DNA of 64,000 nucleotides from Methylobacterium sp. (GTDB lineage: Bacteria > Pseudomonadota > Alphaproteobacteria > Rhizobiales > Beijerinckiaceae), in assembly GCA_013823325.1 (NCBI GenBank), contig PNLY01000003.1:1-64000 (forward strand), written 5' to 3'. Of this stretch, positions 17,431 to 26,454 are shown piece by piece. A model generated the notes under the pieces. The model saw only the letters and a program-made list of their open reading frames with translations. It had not been told where the DNA came from and did not search any database. The stretch's first letter is position 1. Every line of letters starts with the position of its first letter. Made by a program: the position numbers and the translations under genes.

Positions 17431-17633
17431 CCTGCTCCTCGCCGCCGTGATCAGGCGTCCAGCCGCTCGATCGCAGCGCGATGGTGGCTCACCGCCGCCC
17501 AGCGCAGCGTCGCTGCGAGCTCGCGTTCAGCCGGTCGCACTCCGCCTTCATCGGCTGCAATTCGCACGCGCGTGACGCCGCGCCAGCTTTGCGAGCTGTC
17601 CGGCTTTGACCATCCGGAAGGTCGAGAGCGCGG
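17431..17633. other. Intergenic stretch without a recognisable gene
   Basis: Together with the flanking LysR remnant this is about 0.5 kb without an intact gene, between ohr and the hemolysin-III gene. One minus-strand frame is open for about 60 codons, ending at 17451 (with LAATLRWAAVSHHRAAIERL), but it has no convincing start or homologue known to me. It may be more decayed coding DNA. Confidence 0.3.
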
Positions 17634-18371
17634 TCAGCTCGATGGCGTGATCGCATAGGCCTGAAAGACGGCCCCGTAGAAACAGCCCGAAGCAACGAGA
17701 ACGAAGGCATGCCAGATGGCGTTCTGGAACGGGAGCGTCTGCCAGACGTGGAAGACCACGCCCAGCGTGTAGAGCAGGCCGCCCGCCACGATCAACCACA
17801 AGGCGACGCTCGGAAGCTGGGCGATGCTCTCCCAGGCGAAGACGCCGCTCCAGCCGATCAGAAGATAGAGCGCGATCGAAACGCGATCGTATCGGCCGGG
17901 CAAGGCGACCTTGAGCAGGACTCCGACCGCCGATGCGATCCAGACGACGGCGAGCAGGATATGCGCCACCGCGCTCTCGCCCATTCGCGCCAGGAAAGGC
18001 GTATAGGTTCCCGCGATCAAAACGTAGATCGCCGAATGGTCGAAGCGCCGGATCAGCCACTTCAAAGGTGAAACCGGCAGCATGTTGTAGACGGCCGAGA
18101 TGATCAGCACTGCCATCAGCGCCGTGCTGTAGATCGCAACCGGGATCACCGCGGGCACCGGGGCCGCTGCGCCGACGCGCGCGATCAGATACGCGACCGC
18201 GCCGATGCCCAGCACGATTCCAAGCACATGGATCAGGCCATCGGCCCAAAGCTCGGCGCGATTGAAGTGGAAGCGCCCTTGTATCGGCTGGTGCAAATCA
18301 TGCCCCTTCACGGTCGTGCAATGTCGCTCGAACCCATCATGGAGCGACGTCGATAGCAGGTGAGTCTGCAA
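17634..18371 (-). CDS. Hemolysin III / TrhA family membrane protein
   Basis: This 245-residue protein has seven hydrophobic segments, belonging to the PAQR-like hemolysin-III family. Diagnostic features are the N-terminal RAELWADGLIHVLGI with an acidic residue and His, the central FDHSAIYVLIAGTYTPF, and the last-helix HAFVLVASGCFYGAV. The conserved His/Asp positions suggest metal-dependent chemistry as in PAQR proteins. In bacteria some members affect membrane energetics. The first ~35 residues are hydrophilic, so the true start may be internal. No partner gene is evident. Confidence 0.88.
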   Translation of the reverse strand: MQTHLLSTSLHDGFERHCTTVKGHDLHQPIQGRFHFNRAELWADGLIHVLGIVLGIGAVAYLIARVGAAAPVPAVIPVAIYSTALMAVLIISAVYNMLPVSPLKWLIRRFDHSAIYVLIAGTYTPFLARMGESAVAHILLAVVWIASAVGVLLKVALPGRYDRVSIALYLLIGWSGVFAWESIAQLPSVALWLIVAGGLLYTLGVVFHVWQTLPFQNAIWHAFVLVASGCFYGAVFQAYAITPSS

Positions 18372-18665
18372 CCCGTGTGACGACAGTCAAGGAAGGGCTC
18401 GCCAAACAACGCTCGGCGATCCTGCCTCGGAAACATCGGCGGATCAGGCCGCTTTGGCAACAGCCGTCGGGCTGGCCGGCCCGCCGAGCTGCATGGAGCG
18501 GAGCCGGCAATCGAGCAGATCTCCAACAGCGGCAAGAAGCTGCGAACGGCTCATATTGAGCCCAGCCGATGATCGCCCGGCCAAAGCAGATGGTTCGGCC
18601 AAGCATTTTTCAACACAATTGGCCAATAGCTGGTAGCCGTGAACACCCAGCTTGCCGAAGAGACC

Positions 18666-19553
18666 ATGCCCGAGCGGCCACAGCCCTGCATCCGGGTTCT
18701 CGTCAGCGGCGGGAGCGGCCGGCTCGCCCGGGCGCTGTCGCGCGTCGGCGGGGATCGGGTGCAGGCCCTGTCCCGCGCCGAGCTCGACATCTCCGAACCC
18801 GCCGCCTTTCAGGCCGCGCTCGCCAGGCTGAAACCGGACGTCGTCGTCAATGCGGCGGCGATCGCCAGCCTCGAAGCCTGCGAACGCGCGCCGGAGCGGG
18901 CACGGGCCGTCAACGCGCTGGCTCCGGGCCAGATGGCCCGCGCCTGCGCCCGGGCCGGAACGCCGTTCATCCAGATCTCGACCGACTATGTCTTCGGCGC
19001 TCCGACGCAGCGTCCATGGCGCGAAAGCGACCCGGTGTCGCCGGTCAACCTCTACGGCCAGCTCAAGGCAGAGGCCGAGCGACAGGTGCTCGCCGCCGGC
19101 GGCAATGTCTGTATTGCCCGGGTGGCCTGGCTGTTCGGCGACGGCAAGGACTTCATCGCCCATCTCCTGCGCGGGCAGGACGACAGCGTCAGGATCGCCC
19201 GCGACCAGATCGGCTCGCCGACGCCGATTTTCCCGCTCGCCGGGCGGCTCCTGGAGCTGGCCGAACGCATGGCGGGAAGGCTGCCTGTCCCTCGCCTGCT
19301 CCATCTCGCCGGTTCGCCCGCCGTGTCGCGGGCCGACTGGGTCGCCACCGCCTTCGAGGCGCTGCGCCTTGCCGGGCGTCGGACGCCCGACCTGATCCCC
19401 GTCCCGATGAGCGATCTCGGCTCCTCGGTCGTCCGCCCCCATTACAGCGCCCTCGACTCCAGCCTGGCGGCGGAGCTCTTCGGCGGCGAGCTCGATTGGC
19501 GCGCCGCAGCCATGCAGGCCGAAACCTTCGCCGACCGGCCGGTATCGAGCTAG
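18666..19553 (+). CDS. RmlD-like sugar-nucleotide reductase (extended SDR)
   Basis: This 295-residue protein resembles dTDP-4-dehydrorhamnose reductase. It has the nucleotide motif GGSGRLARAL at the N-terminus, DVVVNAAAIASLEACE, the ISTDYVFG serine/threonine segment, and the catalytic pair in YGQLKAEAE (YxxxK). No rmlA/B/C genes are nearby, so the substrate may be another NDP-sugar or keto-sugar. The start is uncertain: GTG 18639 lengthens it by 9 residues but lacks a ribosome site; ATG 18666 follows GAAGAG. It converges with the glucokinase gene 13 bp away. The 294 bp before it hold nothing I recognise. Confidence 0.8.
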   Translation: MPERPQPCIRVLVSGGSGRLARALSRVGGDRVQALSRAELDISEPAAFQAALARLKPDVVVNAAAIASLEACERAPERARAVNALAPGQMARACARAGTPFIQISTDYVFGAPTQRPWRESDPVSPVNLYGQLKAEAERQVLAAGGNVCIARVAWLFGDGKDFIAHLLRGQDDSVRIARDQIGSPTPIFPLAGRLLELAERMAGRLPVPRLLHLAGSPAVSRADWVATAFEALRLAGRRTPDLIPVPMSDLGSSVVRPHYSALDSSLAAELFGGELDWRAAAMQAETFADRPVSS

Positions 19554-19566
19554 CAGCGTCAGAGTC

Positions 19567-20553
19567 TCAGCGCGGGCAGGCGCGCGACGCTGCCGCGATC
19601 CGCAGCCATTCGACGCAACCGATCAGGGCGATGCGATCGTCGAGCAGAAGATGCGCGTCGAAATCCGCCATGAACGGCCCCATTCGGCCCTTGGCGCGGA
19701 ACGCATCGCGGAAGGTGTCGGTGGTGACGATCAAGGGGGCCAGGGCCCGGCAGACACCACCATAGAGATAGATGCCGCCATGCGGCAGGAAGGTCAGGGC
19801 GAGATCGCCGGCGACCCGTCCGAGCAGCCGCAGGAAGAGATGGGCGGCCGCGACGGCCTGCTCGTCGCTTCCTGCCACCGCGGCCGCGGCGATCTCGGCG
19901 CTCGTCTGCGCCCTGCAGGGCCGGCCGGCGCGGCCGCAGACAAAGGCATAAATCTCGCGCAGGCCATTGCCGGACAAGGCCCGCTCGACCGAGGCGCGAC
20001 CGCGGCCCGCCGCCAGCGCGGCCTGGAGCGCGCATTCCTCATCGCCCTCGATCGCCAGCGTCGTGTGGCCGCATTCAGCGGCAGCGACATGGGGAGCTCC
20101 GCCGGACGCCGGCCAATGGCAGGCGGCAGCATTGAAGCCGGTGCCGGCGCCCAGGACCATGCGGGTGGCTCGCAGTGGCGGCGGCATGGCCGATGCGAGA
20201 ACCGGCTGCGTTTCCAATCGCTCCGGCGCGATGAGCGAATATCCCAGCGCCTCGAAATCGTTCAGGAAGCCGATGAAGGGCGCGCCCGTCAGCGCCTGCA
20301 GCCCGGTTCGGGCGATCGTCCAGTCGCGGTTCGTCAGTTGCGCCCCGTCCGGCGTCGGAGCTGCTGCAAGCGCGATGCAGCAGGCATCGAGGCGCCGTTG
20401 CCCGAGCCGGTCCAGATAGGTCTCGACCACCGCCTCATAGCTGTCGAAATCGTCATTGGCGAAGCTGTCCAGGCTCGAGGCGACGAGCTGACCGTCCTCG
20501 ACGAGGCCGAGCCGCGTATTGGTGCCGCCGATATCGGAGACCAGCGCGGTCAT
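19567..20553 (-). CDS. glk: Glucokinase (ROK-independent Glk family)
   Basis: This cytosolic enzyme phosphorylates glucose at C6 with ATP. The 328-residue protein has the phosphate-1 motif DIGGTNTRLGL at the N-terminus, the catalytic-Asp segment GFLNDFEALG, the phosphate-2 loop LGAGTGFNAA and the downstream AECGHTTLA segment. These define the E. coli-type Glk family. It is the last gene of the minus-strand block that begins at 26249 with an ABC importer and two Gfo/Idh/MocA oxidoreductases. That placement suggests the imported compound yields glucose or a close analogue. Confidence 0.9.
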   Translation of the reverse strand: MTALVSDIGGTNTRLGLVEDGQLVASSLDSFANDDFDSYEAVVETYLDRLGQRRLDACCIALAAAPTPDGAQLTNRDWTIARTGLQALTGAPFIGFLNDFEALGYSLIAPERLETQPVLASAMPPPLRATRMVLGAGTGFNAAACHWPASGGAPHVAAAECGHTTLAIEGDEECALQAALAAGRGRASVERALSGNGLREIYAFVCGRAGRPCRAQTSAEIAAAAVAGSDEQAVAAAHLFLRLLGRVAGDLALTFLPHGGIYLYGGVCRALAPLIVTTDTFRDAFRAKGRMGPFMADFDAHLLLDDRIALIGCVEWLRIAAASRACPR

Positions 20554-20623
20554 CGGGTCACGCCCAATGCGCTACTGCGCTCGCCGAGCTTCTGGCTCGC
20601 CATGGCGTCGTTCGCTTCTCTGC

Positions 20624-21655
20624 TCAAGCCTTGACCGGCTCGGCCCGGCCGGAGCGCACCGAGCGATAGGCCGCGTCGATCATCGCGAAGGCCTGACGGC
20701 CATCATCGAGCGTGACCGGCATGGGTCCGCCCTCCCTGAGCGCTTTGACGAAGGCCCAGGCAACATGCTCGTGGAACACGCCGGTCTTGAAATGTGGCAC
20801 GGTCGGCGACGACGCCCAGCTCCCGCCGCCCGCGTCGCGGCGGAACACCCTCAGGAACTCGCTCTCGCGCGTCGGGCGCGAGGCGATGTCGACGCCGCCG
20901 AGCAGGATGGTGCCTTCCGTGCCGTAGATCTCGATGGAGGTGTCCGCCGCAGCGAAAGCCCAGCTCGTCGTGACCTCGGCGATCATCCCGTTTTCGTAGC
21001 GGAAGACTGCCGCGGCGGTATCCTCGACCGGCAGGCCGAAGGTATCGGACGAGGTCGTCGCATAGGCGCTCTCCGGCATCCCGAACAGCCAGTGCAGGAA
21101 ATCGGCGGCATGCACGCCCTCGTCGAGCAGGGTGCCCCCGCCCGATTGCGCGGGATCGACGAACCAGCCCTTGCGGAAATTCGGGTCGAAGCCGTGGCTG
21201 TGTCCATGACGGATGCGCACCAGCGTGATGCGCCCGACGACACCCTGGCGTAGCAGATCGGCGATCTCGTGGTTCACCGGGTCGAAGCGCTTCGGGAAGC
21301 TCTGCATGAAGCGGATGCGGGTCTCCGCGACGATGGCGGCGATGGCGTCGCATTGCGCCATGGTGGCGCCGAGCGGCTTCTCGCAGAGGACCGGCAGCCC
21401 CCTCTCGGCAGCGGCGCGGACCAGCGCCGGATGGTTCACGGTCTCCGAGCAGATCGCCACCGCATCGCTGCCGGAGAGCAGCGTCGCGAGGTCGGCGACC
21501 ACAGCGATGCCGTGCTGGCTGGCGAAAGCCTCGAGGCGCGCGGGCTCGGCATCGTAGGCGCCGGCAACCGCGACGCCCTCGCTCGCCAGGAAGGCCTTCG
21601 TCCAGAAATTGGCATGGTAATGAGCGACCCCCAGGATCGCGATCCGCAGGCTCAT
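20624..21655 (-). CDS. Gfo/Idh/MocA family oxidoreductase
   Basis: This 343-residue NAD(P)-dependent sugar or polyol dehydrogenase has an N-terminal Rossmann fold (RIAILGVAHYHANFW; the usual GxGxxG is degenerate here) and the signature LCEKPLGATMAQCD with the catalytic Lys. The C-terminal substrate domain has GGGTLLDEGVHAADFLHWL, where the expected D/H pair is visible. Its ATG overlaps the stop of the upstream oxidoreductase gene by 4 bp, so the two are translationally coupled. Family members oxidize inositols, glucosides or uronates. The atypical nucleotide loop suggests an unusual member. Confidence 0.88.
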   Translation of the reverse strand: MSLRIAILGVAHYHANFWTKAFLASEGVAVAGAYDAEPARLEAFASQHGIAVVADLATLLSGSDAVAICSETVNHPALVRAAAERGLPVLCEKPLGATMAQCDAIAAIVAETRIRFMQSFPKRFDPVNHEIADLLRQGVVGRITLVRIRHGHSHGFDPNFRKGWFVDPAQSGGGTLLDEGVHAADFLHWLFGMPESAYATTSSDTFGLPVEDTAAAVFRYENGMIAEVTTSWAFAAADTSIEIYGTEGTILLGGVDIASRPTRESEFLRVFRRDAGGGSWASSPTVPHFKTGVFHEHVAWAFVKALREGGPMPVTLDDGRQAFAMIDAAYRSVRSGRAEPVKA

Positions 21656-22716
21656 CTTCGCTCCATGGGTGCTGTGGGGGTGGCCGGCACGCGCTGCCCG
21701 GTCCGCGCCGCCTGATAGATGGCCTCGGCGATCTCGACCGAGCGCAGACCGGCCTCGGCGGTGCCGTCGGCTGGCGCGAGCCCGCGCACGACGTCGAGCC
21801 AGTGGCGGTGATGGGCCTGTCCGAGCGGCGCATCGAGCAGCGGCGGGGTGACCCAGTCCGTCTCGCCGGTCAGATCGGGGGCGAAGAGCGCGGCCGGGCC
21901 GCGTTCCGTGCGCAGGAAGACCGTGCCGGCATCGCTATAGAGTTCGAGCCGGAAGCGGTCGCAGCCGGCCCGTTCGGTATAGCTCATCTCATGGCTGGCG
22001 ATCGCGCCATCCGAAAGGCCGTAGCTCGCGGCGACGGTGTCCTCCAGTTCGGTGCGGACGGTCCGGCCATCGGCCAGCCGCCGCTCGGGCCGCGCGGTCC
22101 GTGCGCGCGCCGCGACATCATCGATCTCGCCGAAGAGATGGCGGCACAGATCGATTCCATGCACGCCGAGCTGCATCACGACGCCGCCGGAGACCTCGCC
22201 GGGCCGGAAGAACCAGTCGGCCCAGTCGGCGCCGGGCGTGGCATTGCGCAGCCGCAACGAATGAATCCTGCCGAGCCTGCCGCTCCCCAGCAGCTCGCGC
22301 AGCCAGAGCACCTCCGGGAAATAGCGATGCATGAAGCTGACGCTCAATGGCGCCGAGGCCTGGGACGCGGCCGCGAGAATGGCGCGGCACTGCGCGCTGT
22401 CGAGCGCCATCGGCTTTTGCAGCAGCACCGCCTTGCCGGCGGCGAGCGCATCGACGGCGATGCGCTCATGAGTGTTGTCGGGCGAGGCGATGACGACCGC
22501 GTCGATCGCGGGATCGTCGAGCACCGCCCGATAGTCGACCTCGACACTGGGGATACCGAGCGCGGCGGCGCGCGCTTCGGCGGCCTCGCGTCGCCGTCCG
22601 ACGAGGGCCGCGATCTCGGCTCCGCCCGCAGCGCGGAGGCCACCGACATGGTAGTCGGCGATGAAGCCCGCGCCGATCAGCGCCACGCAGACCGTGTCCG
22701 ACGAAGAGCGGCTCAT
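21652..22716 (-). CDS. Gfo/Idh/MocA family oxidoreductase with QKP in place of EKP
   Basis: This 354-residue member has a normal nucleotide motif (ALIGAGFIADYHVGGL), DAVVIASPDNTHE, and LLQKPMALDSAQC, where the family usually has EKP. The catalytic Lys is retained. The C-domain has GGVVMQLGVHGIDLCRHLFG with the Asp/His pair. ATG 22716 is preferred; upstream codons cover the gap to the receptor gene. The coupled pair of paralogous oxidoreductases could carry out an oxidation followed by a reduction, as in C3-keto-sugar routes. The substrate is not identifiable from sequence. Confidence 0.88.
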   Translation of the reverse strand: MSRSSSDTVCVALIGAGFIADYHVGGLRAAGGAEIAALVGRRREAAEARAAALGIPSVEVDYRAVLDDPAIDAVVIASPDNTHERIAVDALAAGKAVLLQKPMALDSAQCRAILAAASQASAPLSVSFMHRYFPEVLWLRELLGSGRLGRIHSLRLRNATPGADWADWFFRPGEVSGGVVMQLGVHGIDLCRHLFGEIDDVAARARTARPERRLADGRTVRTELEDTVAASYGLSDGAIASHEMSYTERAGCDRFRLELYSDAGTVFLRTERGPAALFAPDLTGETDWVTPPLLDAPLGQAHHRHWLDVVRGLAPADGTAEAGLRSVEIAEAIYQAARTGQRVPATPTAPMERR

Positions 22717-22793
22717 GATGCCTCGCGCAACGACATGGGTTCGGGAGTTGGGGAGCGCGGCGGCCTCCGGGAGAAGGCCGACCCATCCGGCGA

Positions 22794-23843
22794 TCAGGGC
22801 TTCCATCGGCCCTCGACCGCGACCAGAGCCGGATCCACCGCCTTCAGCGGAGCCGTATAGGTGTAGGTCAGCGCGTCGATGGGCTGGCCGGGGATGCGGT
22901 TGGTCGCCTTCAGGAAGCCGACGATCGCCGCCATGTCGTCGACATAGGCCTGGTCGACTTTCGAGTTGAAGCTGTAGTCGGCGAGCAGCGCCTCGTTCAT
23001 CTCGGCCGGCTGCTTCTGGACATCCGAGAAGATCTTGATCACCTCCGCCTTGTTGGCGGGATCGGCGACATAGGCCTGTGCCTTGAGCAGCACCTTGACC
23101 AAAGCGTTCGCCGCGTTCGGGTTCTTGCGCACCCAGTCCTGCGAGGCGACCCAGATCGTGCGGTTGTTGGAGACCGGGGCGGCCTCGCCCTTGTTCTTGG
23201 CGAAATAGCTGGTCGTGCCGCTATGGACGATCCTGGCGCCCTGTTCCTTGACCGCGCGGTACGGGAACGGCTCCCAGAACACCATGCCCTGGATCTCGTT
23301 GCTGGCCATGGCAGCCATCGCTTCCGGCGGGGCGAGGTTGACAGTCTTGATCTTGCTGGCATCCAGCCCATAGCGCTTGGCGACATTGTCGAGCAGCGCG
23401 CCGGAGGTCGAGCTCACCAGCAGGCCGAGCTTGACCTTGTAGAGGTCCTCCGGATTCTCGACGCCGGCATCCTTGCGGACGACGATCTTCTCCAGCCCGT
23501 GGCTGACGGCATTCGTGCCGAGGATGACCACCGGCACGCCGTTATGCGCCATCGAGACCGGCGGCAGGTTGCCGGGCGTCCAGAGCTGGATCTGGTCGGC
23601 GAGCAGCGCTTCGCCGGCGAGATTACCAGAGGCGAAGGTCTTGAACTCGACGGTCTTGAAGCCGGCCTCGGCGAACCAGCCCTTCTCCTTCGCGACGATG
23701 TGGACGAGGAAGGGCAGGTCCGGCCCGATGCTGATCGAGAGCTTGTCGGTCTCGATCTTCTGCGCCGCCGCCGGCAAGAGACCGGCCAGAGTCAGCAGCC
23801 CGGCGAGCGCCGCGCTGCGCAACTGCGTCGAAAATGCCTTCAT
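22794..23843 (-). CDS. NitT/TauT-type ABC transporter substrate-binding protein
   Basis: This 349-residue receptor has a signal peptide cleaved after about residue 27 (LAGLLPAAAQ). The body matches the SsuA/TauA/ThiY-like fold: LSISIGPDLPFLVHIVAKEK, KGWFAEAGFKTVEF, TPGNLPPVSMAHNG and NEIQGMVFWEPFPYRA. The family binds sulfonates, nitrate, pyrimidines and other anions. A GGGGAGG ribosome site precedes ATG 23843. It is encoded with two permeases and an ATPase upstream, and with two sugar-type oxidoreductases and glucokinase downstream, so the ligand may be a sugar derivative, perhaps sulfated or sulfonated (inference). Confidence 0.9.
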   Translation of the reverse strand: MKAFSTQLRSAALAGLLTLAGLLPAAAQKIETDKLSISIGPDLPFLVHIVAKEKGWFAEAGFKTVEFKTFASGNLAGEALLADQIQLWTPGNLPPVSMAHNGVPVVILGTNAVSHGLEKIVVRKDAGVENPEDLYKVKLGLLVSSTSGALLDNVAKRYGLDASKIKTVNLAPPEAMAAMASNEIQGMVFWEPFPYRAVKEQGARIVHSGTTSYFAKNKGEAAPVSNNRTIWVASQDWVRKNPNAANALVKVLLKAQAYVADPANKAEVIKIFSDVQKQPAEMNEALLADYSFNSKVDQAYVDDMAAIVGFLKATNRIPGQPIDALTYTYTAPLKAVDPALVAVEGRWKP

Positions 23844-23875
23844 TCGAACCTCCCCTTTTTGGTTTTCAGTCGCTT

Positions 23876-24649
23876 CTAGCTGCCGTGCCAGCGGCCGACC
23901 CAATGTCGGATCGCCACGCCGATGGCCGCGTCGGTCAGGAGATTGAGGGCACCGATCAAGAGGATGCCGACGATGATGACGCCGACCGATCCGCCGGCAT
24001 TGCGCTCGGCGATGATCATGTAGCCGAGGCCCCTGTCGGCCGCGATCAGCTCGGCGGCGACGAGCACGCCGAAGCTCAGGCCCCAGCCGATGCGCAGGCC
24101 TGTGGCGAGGTCGGGCGCAGCCGCGGGTATCGCGACGCGCAGCAGCAGCGGCACGCCCGAGAGGCCCATGGTCTGGCCGGCGCGCAGCAGCATCGGATCG
24201 ACGCTGCGCATGCCCTGATAGGCGGCGGTGACGACCGGGAAGAAGGCGCCGAGGAAGATGATGAAGAACTTGGAGGGCTCGCCGAGGCCGAACCAGATGA
24301 TCGCGAGCGGGATCCAGGCGAGTGGCGGGATCGGCCGCAGCAGCTCGACGAGCGGACTCACGACCAGCCCGAAGCGGCGATACCAGCCGGCGAGGACCCC
24401 GACCAAGACGCCGGCGAGCGCCCCGAGGGCAAAGCCGGAGAAGACCCGGGCCAGGCTCCAGGACAGGTTCTCGCCGAGCTGGCGCGCCGTCAGGCGTTCG
24501 CTGGCGGCGGCGATGGCGAGCGAGGGGCTCGGGAACACTGCGGGATCGATCAGCCCCGTGCGCACCGAGGTTTCCCAAAGCAGGATCACCGCCAGCGTGC
24601 CGATGAGGCCGAGTGCGAGATCGTTGCTGCGAAGTGCGGTTCCGCTCAT
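23876..24649 (-). CDS. NitT/TauT-type ABC transporter permease (first)
   Basis: This 257-residue BPD-type permease has about six transmembrane segments. It includes LRPIPPLAWIPLAIIWFGLG, the conserved ssuC/tauC segment with the FGLGEPSKFF end, and the EAA loop (RAGQTMGLSGVPLLLRVAIP). Its ATG overlaps the stop of the other permease by 4 bp. Two non-identical permeases are unusual in this subfamily, which often uses a homodimer, so this one is probably heterodimeric. Confidence 0.9.
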   Translation of the reverse strand: MSGTALRSNDLALGLIGTLAVILLWETSVRTGLIDPAVFPSPSLAIAAASERLTARQLGENLSWSLARVFSGFALGALAGVLVGVLAGWYRRFGLVVSPLVELLRPIPPLAWIPLAIIWFGLGEPSKFFIIFLGAFFPVVTAAYQGMRSVDPMLLRAGQTMGLSGVPLLLRVAIPAAAPDLATGLRIGWGLSFGVLVAAELIAADRGLGYMIIAERNAGGSVGVIIVGILLIGALNLLTDAAIGVAIRHWVGRWHGS

Positions 24650-25437
24650 CGCCGCACCTGATCGAGATTGCCGGCCCAGGGCATGAGGACGCGCTCGAGC
24701 CCGGCGAGGCCGCTGGAGATCAGGAAGCCGAGCAGGCCGATCACCAGCATGCCGACGATGGTGATCTCGCTGCGATAGAAGGTGCGCGCCTCCATGATCA
24801 GGGCGCCCAGCCCCTGGATCGTGCCGATCATCTCGGCGCCGACGATGACCATGAAGCCGACGCCGAGCGCCATGCGCGCGCCGGCGAAGATGCGCGGCAG
24901 CGCCGCCGGCAGCACGATCTCGCGATAGAGCTCCGGCCCCTGCAGCCCGCAGGAGCGCGCCGCCCGCACCAGCACGGGGTCGACATAGCGGACGCCGGCG
25001 ATGACGTTGGACAGCATCGTCCAGAAGCAGCCATAGCCGATCAGCACGACCTTGGTCAGTTCGCCCGCGCCGAACCAGACGATGACGAGCGGCAGCAGGC
25101 TCAGCGTCGCGACCGAGCGGCAGAACACGATGAGCGGGGCGCTCAGCTTGTCGAGCACCGGCAGGGCTCCGATCAGCAGGCCGAGCGGCACGGCGAGCAG
25201 GATGGCCGCGACATAGCCTTGCAGCACGCGCCAGATCGTCACGCCGGTATGGGTCCAGAGCGAAACGCCGGTCGGAAAGCCGGTGAGCGACAATTCGACG
25301 AAGCCGCGGGCGATCTTGCTCGGTGGCGGAAACTGATAGGCCTTCAGCAGGCCGTAGCCGACGGCAAGCTCCCAGGCCGCGAGCAGCACGGCGATCACCG
25401 CGAGCGAACTGGCGGCGCGGGCGAGCCGGGCGTTCAT
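24646..25437 (-). CDS. NitT/TauT-type ABC transporter permease (second)
   Basis: This 263-residue permease has RSVATLSLLPLVIVWFGAGE, the family core motif, with the EAA loop RAARSCGLQGPELYREIVLP. About six transmembrane helices are predicted by eye. It overlaps the ATPase gene by 4 bp upstream and the next permease by 4 bp downstream, so the block is tightly coupled. It would pair with the 23876-24649 product to form the channel. Confidence 0.9.
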   Translation of the reverse strand: MNARLARAASSLAVIAVLLAAWELAVGYGLLKAYQFPPPSKIARGFVELSLTGFPTGVSLWTHTGVTIWRVLQGYVAAILLAVPLGLLIGALPVLDKLSAPLIVFCRSVATLSLLPLVIVWFGAGELTKVVLIGYGCFWTMLSNVIAGVRYVDPVLVRAARSCGLQGPELYREIVLPAALPRIFAGARMALGVGFMVIVGAEMIGTIQGLGALIMEARTFYRSEITIVGMLVIGLLGFLISSGLAGLERVLMPWAGNLDQVRR

Positions 25438-26249
25438 GACGACAACTCGCTCCAGATCTCGTCGTAGAGCGCATTGAAGGCCGGCTCGGTGCGTGAGCGC
25501 GGGCGCGGCATCGGCACCTCGAAGATCCGCTGGATCCGGCCGGGATTGGGCGCGAGCAGCACGATCCGGTCCGATAGCATCAGGGCTTCGTCGATCGAAT
25601 GGGTGACGAAGACCACGGTCTTGCGCCGCGCCTGCCAGATGCGCAGCAGCTCCTGCTGCAACTCGATGCGGGTCAACTCGTCGAGGGCGCCGAAGGGCTC
25701 GTCCATCAGCAGGATCTGCGGATCGAGTGCGAGCGCGCGGGCGATCGACACACGCTGCTGCATGCCGCCCGACATCTCGCGCGGATATTTGTTCGCCGCC
25801 GCCTCCAGCCCGACCAGGCGCAGCAATTCGAGGCTGCGCTCGCGGCGCTCTTCGAGCGGCAGGCCGGCTTTGCGGAAGCCGAAGGAGACGTTGCCGAGCG
25901 CGGTGAGCCAGGGGAACAGCGCATGCTGCTGGAAGACGACGCCCTGCCCCTGGCCGGGGCCGGTCACCGGCCGCTCGCCGATCGCGATCCGGCCGGAGGT
26001 CGCGGCGTCGAGGCCGGCGATGATGTTGAGCAGCGTGGTCTTGCCGCAGCCGCTGCGACCGATCAGGGAGACGAACTCGTTCTCGGCGATGTCGAGGTCA
26101 ATACTGTCGAGGACCATGAGTTCGCCGCCCTGGCGCGCGGCGAAGGCCTTGTGCACGGCCTCGATCCGAATGAACGGCGCTCGCGTCCGACGGCCCGCCT
26201 GGGGCGTCGCGTCCGGCTCGCGCATCGAGATATCGCCGGCGCAGCTCAT
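25434..26249 (-). CDS. NitT/TauT-type ABC transporter ATP-binding protein
   Basis: This 271-residue ATPase of the SsuB/TauB group has Walker A GRSGCGKTT, Q-loop VVFQQHALFPWL, signature MSGGMQQRVSIARAL, Walker B ILLMDEPFGALDE and switch His in VTHSIDEA. ATG 26249 has GGAGGA 6 nt upstream; the GTG at 26255 overlaps that site and is less likely. It is the first gene of the minus-strand operon, transcribed away from the hybrid regulator at 26455. Confidence 0.93.
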   Translation of the reverse strand: MSCAGDISMREPDATPQAGRRTRAPFIRIEAVHKAFAARQGGELMVLDSIDLDIAENEFVSLIGRSGCGKTTLLNIIAGLDAATSGRIAIGERPVTGPGQGQGVVFQQHALFPWLTALGNVSFGFRKAGLPLEERRERSLELLRLVGLEAAANKYPREMSGGMQQRVSIARALALDPQILLMDEPFGALDELTRIELQQELLRIWQARRKTVVFVTHSIDEALMLSDRIVLLAPNPGRIQRIFEVPMPRPRSRTEPAFNALYDEIWSELSS

Positions 26250-26305
26250 CGGCACTCCTCCCCCGGTCTTCGAGCCGGCCCTCAGGTTAGGCTAATGCAA
26301 GAAGG

Positions 26306-26330
26306 CAAATTGTAAAGTGCAATTTGTATT
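26306..26330. promoter_or_regulatory. AT-rich inverted repeat, candidate operator for the hybrid regulator
   Basis: CAAATTG (26306-26312) and CAATTTG (26320-26326) are perfect arms separated by 7 bp in the divergent gap between the ABC operon and the regulator. The right part (TGCAATTTGTATT, 26318-26330) matches 11 of 13 bases of a site at 27746-27758 before the PHP-hydrolase operon. Sharing between the two flanks suggests binding by the regulator encoded between them. Confidence 0.55.
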
Positions 26331-26454
26331 TGAGCGCGTATGATGAGGCTCGGCGAGTCGAAGCCGGTATCTGCGGTTGCAGCGCGCCGGCGGCGATTGT
26401 ATGCGGCCAGGACGCTTCGGCGCCGTCGCATCGGGAGGCTGTCGAGAGGGACCC

